Source: Lacrimispora saccharolytica (GTDB lineage Bacteria; Bacillota; Clostridia; Lachnospirales; Lachnospiraceae). Taken from it: a stretch of DNA of 64,000 nucleotides. Positions 35,570-44,211 of this stretch are shown here, one piece after another. The notes under the pieces were generated by a model. That model searched no databases. It was not told where the DNA came from and worked only from the letters and a program-made list of their open reading frames with translations. Both the position numbers and the translations under genes were made by a program. The DNA lies in assembly GCA_016899975.1 (NCBI GenBank), contig JACJJN010000010.1, positions 44,682-108,681 on the forward strand, given 5' to 3'. Numbering within the stretch: position 1 is the first letter of the stretch; every line of letters begins with the position of its first letter.

Positions 35570-38292
35570 TCATCAAATTGTTTTTTGCCTAAGCGTACCT
35601 CTTCCATAAAATCTGCCATGTCTTCGGGGATGTGGTCGAGGAGGTAGTCTTTGCTTTTGGGGTGGCGTTCCAGCCAGGTTTCGCGGATTTCCTGATTAAC
35701 CTGCTGGATTTCTTCCTGCAGTTCTCTGGCGGACATGCGGGCGGCGCCCTGGCTGAGGACGATGATCTGTTCGGTTGCGTCGGAAGTCGCTACGGTGACG
35801 TGATATTGTCTGCCGATTTCGTGAACGGTTTTTTCTATGTATTGGTCGGCAGTCTCCGCTTCTTTGGTGTATACCACGTGGATGTTGTGGTATTTGGTCT
35901 GTTCTCCCGGATTTCCTGCCACTTTGTAGGCGTCAAATACCAGGATCAGGGTGTTTTTTTTGTAGCCCTGATAATTGGACAGGATGTCCATCAGTTTGTT
36001 TCTGGCGCTCTCGATATTGATTTTTGCCAGTTCTTTCAGTTCCTCCCAGGAGAAGATGATGTTGTAGCCGTCCACCAGCAGATATTCTTTCTGCGGCTTT
36101 TTCTCCGGGCACGGGCGATAGTATTCGGTCTTTGGCGCAGTGGTGTAGCCGAAGGACTGGCGTTCTCTTTTTGTCTTTCCGTAGGTCCGCTCAAAGATTT
36201 CCTGCAGCTCTTTGTCCATTGCCAGAGATCCTCCTGAGACGGAAGTCGCCTCAGGGTAATTCTCTCCCGTAACTGCCTGCTGTGCTTTCAGCTGCTGTTT
36301 CTGTTCCGGTTTGAGACAGCTTTCCAGATGCATGTAGTTTTCCACCTGATCCCAGGGGACGTTGAATCCTGCTCCATGGGCGCAGAAGACGGAGCCGGTG
36401 GGATTTTCCGTGTCTTTTTCGCTGTCATAGCCGATGGCTGCCATGACTTCTTCCGTGTTGTGGCATGGCTCGTATCCTTTCAGGGAACAGACCAGCCGTC
36501 CGCGGCCGCGGCTGTAAGCGGTCACTTCCTTCTGATAATCGCGCATGGTCGCTGCCGGCACGCTTCCGGTCAGAACGGACACTTCTCCTTCTGTCTCCGG
36601 CGGCTGGAAAGTTCCGTGCATTTTCTGGATATCCGTCATTCCGCGGCCGATGAGATCGTTTGGAAGCTCCAGACGGAATTCATAGACCGGCTCCAGCAGA
36701 ATGCACTCGGCTTTTTTCAACCCCTGCCGGACCGCCCGGTAGGTGGCCTGCCGGAAGTCTCCGCCTTCCGTATGCTTCAGATGGGCTCTTCCTGCTGCCA
36801 GTGTGATCTTCATGTCCGTGATCTCAGAGCCGGTCAGGACGCCCGGATGTTTTCGTTCTTCCAGATGGGTCAGGATCAGACGCTGCCAGTTTCTGTCCAG
36901 ATCATCTTCACTGCACGCCGTATCGAAAACCAGACCGCTGCCCGGCTCCAACGGTTCCATCAAAAGATGCACCTCCGCATAATGGCGCAGCGGTTCGAAG
37001 TGTCCGACTCCCTCCGTCACAGAAGCAATCGTCTCCTTATAAACAATGCTGCCTGAGCCAAACTCCACTGCAGTGTCAAAACGTTTCTTGATCAGACTCT
37101 TCAGAATCTCGATCTGTACCTCTCCCATCACCTGGACATGAATCTCGTCGGACTGTTTTTCCCATACAATATGAAGCTCCGGAATTTCTTCTTCCAGTTC
37201 CCGAAGCTTCAGGAACATCCGGTAAACATCACATCCCTCCGGGAGCTGGATCTGGTAATTGAGCACCGGTTCCAGCAACGGCGCATGAATCAGCCACTCT
37301 CTTCCCAGCCCCTCTCCTGTTTTTGTCTTTGTCAAACCTGTCACCGCCACGACACTTCCCGCCGATGCCTCCTGCACCATCTGATACCCGGTTCCGGAAT
37401 AGACGCGCAGCTGATCCGCCTTTTCCTCCCAGGTATCTTCTCCCTGTCCGTGCAGGACTGTTTTTACTTTCAGGCTCCCTCCTGTGATTTTCATCCAGGT
37501 CAGACGGTTTCCCTGCTCGTCACGGCTGATTTTAAAGACACGGGCACCGAATTCTTCCGGATATTGGGGGCATCTGGTGAATTTCCGCAGACTCTCCAGA
37601 AATTCCTCCACACCGTCCAACTTCAGCGCGGAACCGAAGAAGCAGGGAAAGACCTTCCTTTCCAGAATCAGGGAGGAAATCTCATCCTCGGAGAGGCTTC
37701 CGTGTTCCAGATAACTTTCCAGCGCGTCTTCACTGCACATAGCAACATTCTCATAAAACTCATCCGTACCCTGTTCCCCGAAATCCATACACCGCTCGTC
37801 CAGGCGGCGGTGCAGTTCCTCTATCAATGCACCCCGGTCTGTTCCCGGCTGATCCATCTTGTTGATAAACAGAAAGACCGGGATTTTGTACTGTGTAAGC
37901 AGACGCCACAGCGTTTCTACATGTCCCTGGACACCGTCGGCGCCGCTGATGATCAGTACTGCATAATCCAGCACCTGCAGCGTCCGCTCCATCTCCGCGG
38001 AAAAATCCACATGGCCCGGCGTGTCCAGAAGCGTGTACTGCGTTTCTCCAAGAGAGAATTCCGCCTGCTTGGAGAAGATCGTAATTCCTCTTGCCCGCTC
38101 CAGTTCATCGGTGTCCAGAAACGCGTCCCTGTGATCCACACGGCCCAGCTTCCGGATCGCTCCGGTCAGATAGAGAATACTCTCCGCAAGCGTCGTCTTT
38201 CCGGCATCCACGTGCGCCAGAAGACCGATATTGATATGATTGGAAGGCTTGAAAGCCTGCTTTTTCTGTCTGTTATCAGACGTATTTTCCAT
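35551..38292 (-). CDS. TetM-like translation-factor GTPase fused to a Rae1/YacP-like NYN nuclease domain
   Basis: This 913-residue protein has an EF-G/TetM-like body in residues 1-~650, with intact GTPase motifs: AHVDAGKT (26-33), RGITI, DTPGH (90-94) and NKMD (144-147). The domain IV loop that in TetM/TetO carries the tetracycline-displacing SPV tip reads HLKHTEGGDFR here, so resistance is doubtful. After a linker (~650-734), residues 735-~880 form a NYN/PIN-like domain as in YacP/Rae1, a ribosome-dependent endoribonuclease. Its acidic residues are present: LLVDGYN (D741), LVFDAY (D787), AETADQY (D816), ATSDATEQ (D838). I infer a ribosome-directed enzyme that enters the A site using GTP and cleaves RNA there. 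It stands alone, behind a large palindrome. Confidence 0.9.
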   Translation of the reverse strand: MENTSDNRQKKQAFKPSNHINIGLLAHVDAGKTTLAESILYLTGAIRKLGRVDHRDAFLDTDELERARGITIFSKQAEFSLGETQYTLLDTPGHVDFSAEMERTLQVLDYAVLIISGADGVQGHVETLWRLLTQYKIPVFLFINKMDQPGTDRGALIEELHRRLDERCMDFGEQGTDEFYENVAMCSEDALESYLEHGSLSEDEISSLILERKVFPCFFGSALKLDGVEEFLESLRKFTRCPQYPEEFGARVFKISRDEQGNRLTWMKITGGSLKVKTVLHGQGEDTWEEKADQLRVYSGTGYQMVQEASAGSVVAVTGLTKTKTGEGLGREWLIHAPLLEPVLNYQIQLPEGCDVYRMFLKLRELEEEIPELHIVWEKQSDEIHVQVMGEVQIEILKSLIKKRFDTAVEFGSGSIVYKETIASVTEGVGHFEPLRHYAEVHLLMEPLEPGSGLVFDTACSEDDLDRNWQRLILTHLEERKHPGVLTGSEITDMKITLAAGRAHLKHTEGGDFRQATYRAVRQGLKKAECILLEPVYEFRLELPNDLIGRGMTDIQKMHGTFQPPETEGEVSVLTGSVPAATMRDYQKEVTAYSRGRGRLVCSLKGYEPCHNTEEVMAAIGYDSEKDTENPTGSVFCAHGAGFNVPWDQVENYMHLESCLKPEQKQQLKAQQAVTGENYPEATSVSGGSLAMDKELQEIFERTYGKTKRERQSFGYTTAPKTEYYRPCPEKKPQKEYLLVDGYNIIFSWEELKELAKINIESARNKLMDILSNYQGYKKNTLILVFDAYKVAGNPGEQTKYHNIHVVYTKEAETADQYIEKTVHEIGRQYHVTVATSDATEQIIVLSQGAARMSARELQEEIQQVNQEIRETWLERHPKSKDYLLDHIPEDMADFMEEVRLGKKQFDEKNRTV

Positions 38293-38303
38293 GAAAATAC
38301 CCC

Positions 38304-38345
38304 TTTCTGTGCTATAATCATACAGATATAATCATAGCACAGAAA
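38304..38345. promoter_or_regulatory. Large palindrome at the promoter of the TetM-NYN gene
   Basis: TTTCTGTGCTAT (38304-38315) and ATAGCACAGAAA (38334-38345) are perfect 12-bp arms, with two copies of TATAATCATA between and into them. It begins 12 bases upstream of the ATG and overlaps -10-like TATGAT hexamers on the minus strand. It could be a repressor operator or a leader hairpin controlling translation. Confidence 0.6.
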
Positions 38346-38380
38346 AGTGCATAAGTCGATAAAGCATTCTTTTTACACTC

Positions 38381-38935
38381 TCACCGGGAATTTATATCTG
38401 TGTTCTTTGTCTTTCCATACTGCTCCCGCATCAGGAGTTCCAACACTCTCGCCTCTCTTTCCGCCATCGCAAGAAGGTGCGGGTCATCGGATCTGTCTCC
38501 GTGTTCCGAAGACCTGTTCACTGCGATCGCCTTTTCCGGAAGAACAAATTCCATCGTAAACTTCTCGCCCTCTTCATAAGGGTCAAGCTTCTGCTCCAGG
38601 ACCTGCTCTTCCACCTCGCAGAAATAATAAAAATTATCCTGTACAAAAATCTCCTGCCGTTCTCCCTTTTGGACCCTGTGCACATAACCAAACTCTCTTA
38701 CCGATTCGGGAATGACGACCATTCCTGCCTCTTCCCTCACCTCACGGATCAATGCCGAGACCGGAGTTTCGCCGGCTTCCAGACCGCCGCCCGGGAATTT
38801 ATAGTAATCATACTTCTGACTGCGCACCATTACGATCCGATTTCCCTTCACAATGATGGCTCTCGCAGAAGGCCGCACAAAACGGGAACCATTGGGATCA
38901 TAATCCTTCTTGTCCATTTTAAAAAGCAGCCGCAT
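38381..38935 (-). CDS. Nudix hydrolase
   Basis: This 184-residue protein has a complete Nudix box GGGLEAGETPVSALIREVREEAG around residues 50-73, with the REVREEAG catalytic core. Nudix enzymes hydrolyse nucleoside diphosphate derivatives. I use the ATG at 38935, six bases after AAGGAGG; the ATG at 38941 touches that site. It lies upstream of the TetM-NYN gene on the same strand, but the palindrome and 39 bp separate them. The substrate is unknown. Confidence 0.9.
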   Translation of the reverse strand: MRLLFKMDKKDYDPNGSRFVRPSARAIIVKGNRIVMVRSQKYDYYKFPGGGLEAGETPVSALIREVREEAGMVVIPESVREFGYVHRVQKGERQEIFVQDNFYYFCEVEEQVLEQKLDPYEEGEKFTMEFVLPEKAIAVNRSSEHGDRSDDPHLLAMAEREARVLELLMREQYGKTKNTDINSR

Positions 38936-39044
38936 ATTCATCCTCCTTATGTATCTTAATATATACTTTTATCCTACACTTCCTCCGGAATTTTGTACAT
39001 CAAAAAATATAATTTCATTTGTCAGGAACAGGCGCATTTACCAG

Positions 39045-39109
39045 TTGCCCATTACGTTCAGAGGGTATATAATTTTTCTTATACTGCCGGCAGCCGACAC
39101 AGGCTGCCG
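39045..39109 (+). promoter_or_regulatory. Promoter and leader hairpin of the ABC exporter operon
   Basis: TTGCCC (39045-39050), a 17-base spacer and a perfect TATAAT (39068-39073) form a good promoter. Just downstream, CGGCAGCC (39088-39095) and GGCTGCCG (39102-39109) form a perfect 8-bp hairpin in the untranslated leader, before GAGGGAG and the ATG. The hairpin may be a protein-binding or stability element. Confidence 0.75.
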
Positions 39110-39132
39110 CCGAAATTCGAGGGAGAAAAGAT

Positions 39133-40917
39133 ATGAAGGAACTGAAGTATATCAGCCGCTATGTAAAGCGGCATGGACTCCAGTATATACTGGGAATTGC
39201 TGCCCTGTTTGCCGTGGATCTTATGAATGTCTATATTCCGCGGTACACCGGAGAAATCACCGACGGGCTGGAAGCGCAGACCCTGGACATGGACGGCGTT
39301 CTGGGACTGATCCTGAGGATTCTGATCCTTGGCGCCATCGTTGCATTGGGGCGTTTTTTCTGGCGCTATTTTATTTTCGGAGCCTCCCGCTCCATTGAAA
39401 AGGAAATGCGCAACGACCTCTTCGCCCATCTGGAGACGCTGTCCATGCGCTATTACAATGAACATAAAACCGGGGACCTGATGGCGCACTTTACCAATGA
39501 CCTGCAGTCCATCCGCATGTTTCTGGGACCGACGGTAATCACCGCCTTTGACGCCACAGTTATGCTGGTACTGGTGCTCGGACAGATGATCCTCTATGTG
39601 GATGTAAAGCTCACATGCATAGCCGTCCTGCCGCTGATTCTGATCATCTTCGGAGACTATTTCTACGGAAAACTCATGCACCGGCGCTTTATCCGCAAGC
39701 AGAAAGCCTTTTCCGATCTGACCGACCAGGTACAGGAAGCAGTCTCCGGTATCCGGGTGATCAAGGCTTTCGTACAGGAACACAAAGAGCTTGCCGCTTT
39801 TGCGGTGACAAATAAAAACAACCAGGAGAAAAACCTCAGCGTTGTCCGGCTTCAGGCTCTGTTTGTGCCGCTGCTGGATCTGATCGTCGGAATCAGCAGC
39901 CTGCTGACTCTGCTCTACGGCGGATATCTTGCCATCGACGGAACCATCAGCCTGGGACAGTTTGTGGCATTCAATTCCTATATCGGAATGCTGGTATGGC
40001 CGATGATCGCGGCAGGCGAATGTATCACTTATGTGTCTCAGGGTCTTGCATCCCTGAAACGTATTATGACGATTTCCCAGGAACAGCCGGATATTGTGGA
40101 CGGTGCAGAGGTGAAACCGGTGGAACATCTGGAGGGTGATCTTGTGTTTGACCATCTGACTTTCTCCTATCCCGGAGAATCCAACGCACCGGCGCTCAGC
40201 GATATCTGCCTTCACGTTGAAAAAGGAAGCACTCTGGCTGTGCTCGGACGGACAGGCAGCGGCAAGACGACCCTGGCAAATCTGCTGATGCGTCTCTATG
40301 ATGTGAAATCCGGAATGATCCGGATCGACGGACACGCGCTGAAGCATATTCCTCTTCGGGTGCTGCGCGGAGATATCGCCTATGTCCCCCAGGATAATTT
40401 CCTTTTCTCCGATACCCTGGAAAATAATATCGCTTTCGGTGTAGCTGAAAAAGATCCGGAGGCGGTCCGGCAGGCGGCACGGGATGCCTGCATCCACGAC
40501 AATATCATGGATTTCCCCGACAACTATCAGACGATGGTAGGTGAACGGGGCGTGACACTGTCCGGCGGCCAGAAGCAGCGGAGCTCCATTGCCCGAGCAC
40601 TGCTGAAAAATGCTCCGATCCTGATCCTGGACGATGCCCTCTCCGCCGTGGATACGGACACAGAGGAACAGATTCTCCGGAATCTCAAAGCGAACCGTCA
40701 GGGAAAGACCACGCTGATCATCGCCCACCGGATCTCCACGATCCAGAACGCCGACCATATCCTGGTTCTGGACGAAGGAAAAATCGCGGAATACGGCACC
40801 CATGAGGAACTGATGGAGCGGCATGGCCTGTACCGCAGCATTTACGACAAGCAGCAGCTGGAGAAACAGCTCAGTGAGGAGGCGGAAGATGAAACTGTTT
40901 CAAACGAAAAGAGATGA
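39133..40917 (+). CDS. ABC exporter half-transporter (MdlA/BmrC-like)
   Basis: This 594-residue protein has six membrane helices (residues ~15-300) and a C-terminal ATPase: LGRTGSGKTTLANLLMRLYD (Walker A), TLSGGQKQRSSIARALLKNAPILILDDALSAVD (signature and Walker B; the residue after Walker B Asp is Asp, not the catalytic Glu) and AHRIS. LDDALSAVD therefore implies a degenerate composite site, as in the weak half of heterodimeric exporters such as BmrCD or TM287/288. It overlaps the next ABC gene by 29 bp. Function is probably export of a drug, peptide or lipid. Confidence 0.93.
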   Translation: MKELKYISRYVKRHGLQYILGIAALFAVDLMNVYIPRYTGEITDGLEAQTLDMDGVLGLILRILILGAIVALGRFFWRYFIFGASRSIEKEMRNDLFAHLETLSMRYYNEHKTGDLMAHFTNDLQSIRMFLGPTVITAFDATVMLVLVLGQMILYVDVKLTCIAVLPLILIIFGDYFYGKLMHRRFIRKQKAFSDLTDQVQEAVSGIRVIKAFVQEHKELAAFAVTNKNNQEKNLSVVRLQALFVPLLDLIVGISSLLTLLYGGYLAIDGTISLGQFVAFNSYIGMLVWPMIAAGECITYVSQGLASLKRIMTISQEQPDIVDGAEVKPVEHLEGDLVFDHLTFSYPGESNAPALSDICLHVEKGSTLAVLGRTGSGKTTLANLLMRLYDVKSGMIRIDGHALKHIPLRVLRGDIAYVPQDNFLFSDTLENNIAFGVAEKDPEAVRQAARDACIHDNIMDFPDNYQTMVGERGVTLSGGQKQRSSIARALLKNAPILILDDALSAVDTDTEEQILRNLKANRQGKTTLIIAHRISTIQNADHILVLDEGKIAEYGTHEELMERHGLYRSIYDKQQLEKQLSEEAEDETVSNEKR

Positions 40918-42685
40918 ACAGGACGACCTGAACTATGAAGGAAACGCAGTCGTCCGGATGATGTCCTATATGAAGCCCTACCGGGGAACTGTGGCATTTT
41001 GTTTTTTCCTTGTCATCATCATTACGGTTCTGGAATTGTACAAACCGATTCTGATCGGCGACGCCATCGACAATTTTATCACAGGGGACTATGCGCCTGG
41101 TGAAATGGTACAGGAACGGTTCACAGGCATCCTCTGGGCGGCGGCAAGGTATGTGGGCGTGCTGCTCCTGCTGTTTGTCTGCAACCGCATCCAGTATGTC
41201 CTTCTGCAGTCTACCGGCCAGAAGATCATCTATGAGATCCGCAACGAGCTTTTCACCCATGTGGAGAGCCTGTCCATGCGTTTCTTTGATCTGACTCCCG
41301 TAGGAAAGATTGTTACCCGCATCACCAACGATGTGGAAGCACTCAACGACATGTACTCCAACATTCTGATCAAGCTGTTCAAAAATCTGATCAAGATCCT
41401 GGGTCTTGCGGCGGTGATGCTGATGCTGGATGTCCGGATGGCGCTGCTGTCTTTTGTACTGATTCCTGCAGTCGTAGTCCTGACCGTAATCTTCAAACGA
41501 ATTTCCCGGCGCACCTACCAGATCACGAGAACCAAGATCACCGCGCTGAATACCTTTCTCTCGGAAAACCTCTCCGGCATGAAGGTGATCCAGATTTTTA
41601 ACCGGGAGAAAGAGAAAAACAATGAGTTCAAAGGAAAAAGCGAGGAACTGTACCGCGCCAACTACCGGGAACTGATGGTCTTTGCCATCTTCCGCCCCAT
41701 GATTTACATGCTGTCGATCCTGGCACTTGTGATCGTACTGGCAGGCGGCAGCAACGGCGTGCTTTCCGGAACCCTGTCCATTGGAACACTGTATATTTTC
41801 CTTCAGTATATCAATACATTTTTCGAACCGATCCAGGAACTGGCGGAACAGCTTTCCACTCTGCAGTCCGCCATCGCCTCCGCGGAAAAGATTTTTACCC
41901 TGCTGGATGTAAAACCTGTGGTAAAAGATCCTGAAGAACCTGTGGAATTAAAGGAAATCAAGGGACGCATTGAATTCAGGCATGTATGGTTCGCCTACGA
42001 CGGGGAGGATTACATTCTGAAAGATGTAAGCTTTACCATTGAACCCGGACAGCGGGTGGCTTTCGTCGGCGCCACCGGCGCAGGCAAATCATCAATCCTG
42101 AATCTGATTGGCCGCTATTATGATATTCAGAAAGGGGAAATCCTGCTGGACGGTGTGGATATCCGCAGGCTGAAAAAAGAACAGCTGCGCGCCGCCATCG
42201 GACAGGTGCAGCAGGATGTATTCCTGTTTACCGGAGATATCTCCAGCAATATCCGGCTGCGCAAGGAAGAAATCAGCGACGAGACCGTAAGGGAGGCAGC
42301 CCATGAGGTCAACGCAGACCACTTCATCCAGCGGCTGCCGGGACAGTATCATGAAAGGGTGTCCGAACGGGGAGCCACTTTCTCTGCAGGTCAAAGACAG
42401 CTCCTTTCCTTCGCCCGGACTCTGGCGTTTGACCCGACGATCCTGATTCTGGACGAGGCGACGGCAAATATCGACACCGAGACAGAACAGTGGATTCAGG
42501 AGGCTCTGGAGAAGCTGATGACCGGACGGACGACGATCATGGTAGCACACCGCCTTTCCACGATCCAGCATGCGGACAAGATCATCGTCATGCATAAGGG
42601 CAGGATCCGCGAGAGCGGGACACATCAGGAACTGCTGGAGCAGAACGGAATATACAAAAAACTCTATCAGCTGCAAATTATGTAA
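40889..42685 (+). CDS. ABC exporter half-transporter, partner subunit (MdlB/BmrD-like)
   Basis: This 598-residue protein has a six-helix membrane domain and an ATPase with VGATGAGKSSILNLIGRYYD, TFSAGQRQLLSFARTLAFDPTILILDEATANID (intact catalytic Glu) and AHRLSTI. The start at 40889 follows AGGAGG by six bases and lies inside the end of the first subunit gene, so they are co-translated. This subunit carries the catalytically competent Walker B Glu, complementing the degenerate partner. It is followed directly by the long inverted repeat. Confidence 0.94.
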   Translation: MKLFQTKRDEQDDLNYEGNAVVRMMSYMKPYRGTVAFCFFLVIIITVLELYKPILIGDAIDNFITGDYAPGEMVQERFTGILWAAARYVGVLLLLFVCNRIQYVLLQSTGQKIIYEIRNELFTHVESLSMRFFDLTPVGKIVTRITNDVEALNDMYSNILIKLFKNLIKILGLAAVMLMLDVRMALLSFVLIPAVVVLTVIFKRISRRTYQITRTKITALNTFLSENLSGMKVIQIFNREKEKNNEFKGKSEELYRANYRELMVFAIFRPMIYMLSILALVIVLAGGSNGVLSGTLSIGTLYIFLQYINTFFEPIQELAEQLSTLQSAIASAEKIFTLLDVKPVVKDPEEPVELKEIKGRIEFRHVWFAYDGEDYILKDVSFTIEPGQRVAFVGATGAGKSSILNLIGRYYDIQKGEILLDGVDIRRLKKEQLRAAIGQVQQDVFLFTGDISSNIRLRKEEISDETVREAAHEVNADHFIQRLPGQYHERVSERGATFSAGQRQLLSFARTLAFDPTILILDEATANIDTETEQWIQEALEKLMTGRTTIMVAHRLSTIQHADKIIVMHKGRIRESGTHQELLEQNGIYKKLYQLQIM

Positions 42686-42691
42686 AGGGAC

Positions 42692-42955
42692 GAAAGCGGC
42701 CCGGAGCCTTGGACGTGGGTGTGCGGCGGGCATCTGAGGGTGCGGGGAAACGCTAAGCGTGCAGAAGCCCTTCCGGGCAGACACCGGAGCAATTCACAGC
42801 GAATGCCTGATGCATTCACTGTTCAGTGTTCCTCAGGCTCAGTGCGTGAGGCACTTCGCCTGGTCTGCCCGGAAGGGCTTCTGCGCGCTAAGAGTTTCCA
42901 TCCGCATCCTCAGATGCCCGCCGCACACCCACGTCCAAGGCTCCGGACCGCTTTC
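42692..42955. repeat. Near-perfect long inverted repeat (~92-bp arms, 80-base loop)
   Basis: Bases 42692-42782 and 42863-42955 are reverse complements, with about five mismatches and one 2-base gap. The outer 46 bases differ at one position. The 80-base loop has further stems (GAATGC/GCATTC, CCTCA/TGAGG). It lies 7 bp after the stop of the ABC exporter operon and before converging minus-strand genes. It encodes no recognisable protein. Transcribed, it would make a very stable hairpin. See findings. Confidence 0.92.
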
Positions 42956-43062
42956 TGGTTGTGTAGGGCGGTAGAATGAAGGCGGATAAGTTTTGGCAAC
43001 AACGAACTAAAATTAGGGCGAAACTGTGTGATGAAATTTGTTAATATTTATCTTTAACCCCT

Positions 43063-43236
43063 TTACACAAGTTTGTCCAGTTCTTCTCTCAGTGCGGTTT
43101 TCATTTCTTCCAGTTCTTTTTGTGTGGGACGGTTGGCGTCGTCGTACATTTTTTCCATTGGGTACCACCAGACGGGTCCTTTGCCGTGATTGCCGTATTC
43201 TTCAAGGTCGCCTTTAAAGCATATTCGAAAATTCAT
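43063..43236 (-). CDS. Small hypothetical protein
   Basis: A 57-residue frame begins MNFRICFKGDLEEYGNHG and contains GPVWWYPMEKMYDDA and a charged C-terminal helix. An alternative start at 43308 gives 81 residues but overlaps the upstream kinase gene by 35 bp. GAAAGGA directly abuts the ATG at 43236, so neither start is ideal. The composition is protein-like. It probably follows the P-loop kinase in an operon. No family is recognised. Confidence 0.5.
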   Translation of the reverse strand: MNFRICFKGDLEEYGNHGKGPVWWYPMEKMYDDANRPTQKELEEMKTALREELDKLV

Positions 43237-43273
43237 TCCTTTCTCAGACCAACCAAACCGGCGTCTGACTTTA

Positions 43274-43786
43274 CTATAATTGAATTTCAATTTTGTATTC
43301 ACCATCAATCAGTATGTAAGGATAACCGTGTTCCTCACACATTTTAAGATAGTGTGCATTATCCTCCATAACTGTCTCCATGGTACATCCTGTGTCATCC
43401 ATGCGTTGTTCAATCTCGCTGGCGTATTTTTTTATATCCGAAAAATGCTGCTCAATATATTTCTGACTCATCACCAGGCAGTAATAGCGAATTTCATTCA
43501 AGTATTTGTCGGAAAAATCTTTCTCCCAATCGCTGGGAATGTAGCAGCCCTCAATGATAAGGTTCTGCTTATTTTCCACGGCAGTTTTTATCATTTCGCG
43601 AACAATCGGCCACAGGTAAGCTTCCAGTTCGTCATCGTCTTCCGGGGTCAGGTTTGTGTTTTTGCTTCGTATTAGCCCCATTTTCAAATGGTCAATCGAC
43701 AAATAGGGATATTGATATTTTTCAAGAAGCCTCTGTGCCAACAAAGTTTTGCCCGTATGAGAAGCGCCTGTAATTAAAATAATCAT
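43274..43786 (-). CDS. Small P-loop kinase-like ATPase
   Basis: This 170-residue protein has Walker A GASHTGKTLLAQ at its N-terminus, an LSIDHLKMG acidic segment and a Walker-B-like NLIIEGCYIP. It resembles small adenylate-kinase/2-phosphoglycerate-kinase/zeta-toxin-like kinases. It begins 8 bp after gtrA, so it is probably co-transcribed with the lipid-linked-sugar genes. The phosphorylation substrate is unknown. Confidence 0.75.
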   Translation of the reverse strand: MIILITGASHTGKTLLAQRLLEKYQYPYLSIDHLKMGLIRSKNTNLTPEDDDELEAYLWPIVREMIKTAVENKQNLIIEGCYIPSDWEKDFSDKYLNEIRYYCLVMSQKYIEQHFSDIKKYASEIEQRMDDTGCTMETVMEDNAHYLKMCEEHGYPYILIDGEYKIEIQL

Positions 43787-43794
43787 TACTTCTT

Positions 43795-44211
43795 TTATTC
43801 TCCCTTCTTAAAGGCAAAAAAACGCTGCCCGAAATAATTCAGGATCACAAACAATCCCATGCCCACCAACATCGCGCCATTCTCCTGGATGGATGTGCTG
43901 GCATCTGCCAACAGCCAGGAAACTGCCGGTTTCGCAACACCGTAAGCCACCAGATAACAGACAGAAATGTTCACAACAAATTTCAGCACTGTTTTCCAGC
44001 TTCTGCTCTTGTTCTGGAACGTGAAATGCTTGTTCAGGAAGTAGCTCAAGATACTCCCGAATATGTAATTGGCTGCAGAAGATACCCAGTAACTGAAATG
44101 CAGCAGATTATAAAAAGAAAACATCACCGCCGTTCCAAACAGCGTATTTACAATTCCAACCATGATAAATTTCCAGAAGGTCTTATCAAATATTTTCTGC
44201 AGTTTTTTCAT
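43795..44211 (-). CDS. GtrA-family membrane protein (probable lipid-linked sugar flippase)
   Basis: This 138-residue protein has four membrane helices and the GtrA pattern (FIMVGIVNTLFGTAVMFSFYN, YIFGSILSYFLNKHFTF). GtrA/GtcA proteins are thought to flip undecaprenyl-phosphate sugars. It overlaps the GtrB-like gene by 26 bp. In Bacillus and Listeria the trio GtrB/CsbB, GtcA and YfhO glycosylates teichoic acids. YfhO-type proteins are present at 17-23 kb in this window. Confidence 0.88.
   Translation of the reverse strand: MKKLQKIFDKTFWKFIMVGIVNTLFGTAVMFSFYNLLHFSYWVSSAANYIFGSILSYFLNKHFTFQNKSRSWKTVLKFVVNISVCYLVAYGVAKPAVSWLLADASTSIQENGAMLVGMGLFVILNYFGQRFFAFKKGE

Noticed and set aside
35551..38292. 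Annotation as a tetracycline-resistance determinant.
   Set aside because: The domain IV tip lacks the SPV motif used by TetM/TetO, and the protein has an extra NYN domain.
42092..42979. Open frames across the end of the ABC exporter and the long inverted repeat, on both strands.
   Set aside because: They encode low-complexity Pro/Arg/His-rich peptides mirrored by the repeat and have no ribosome sites.
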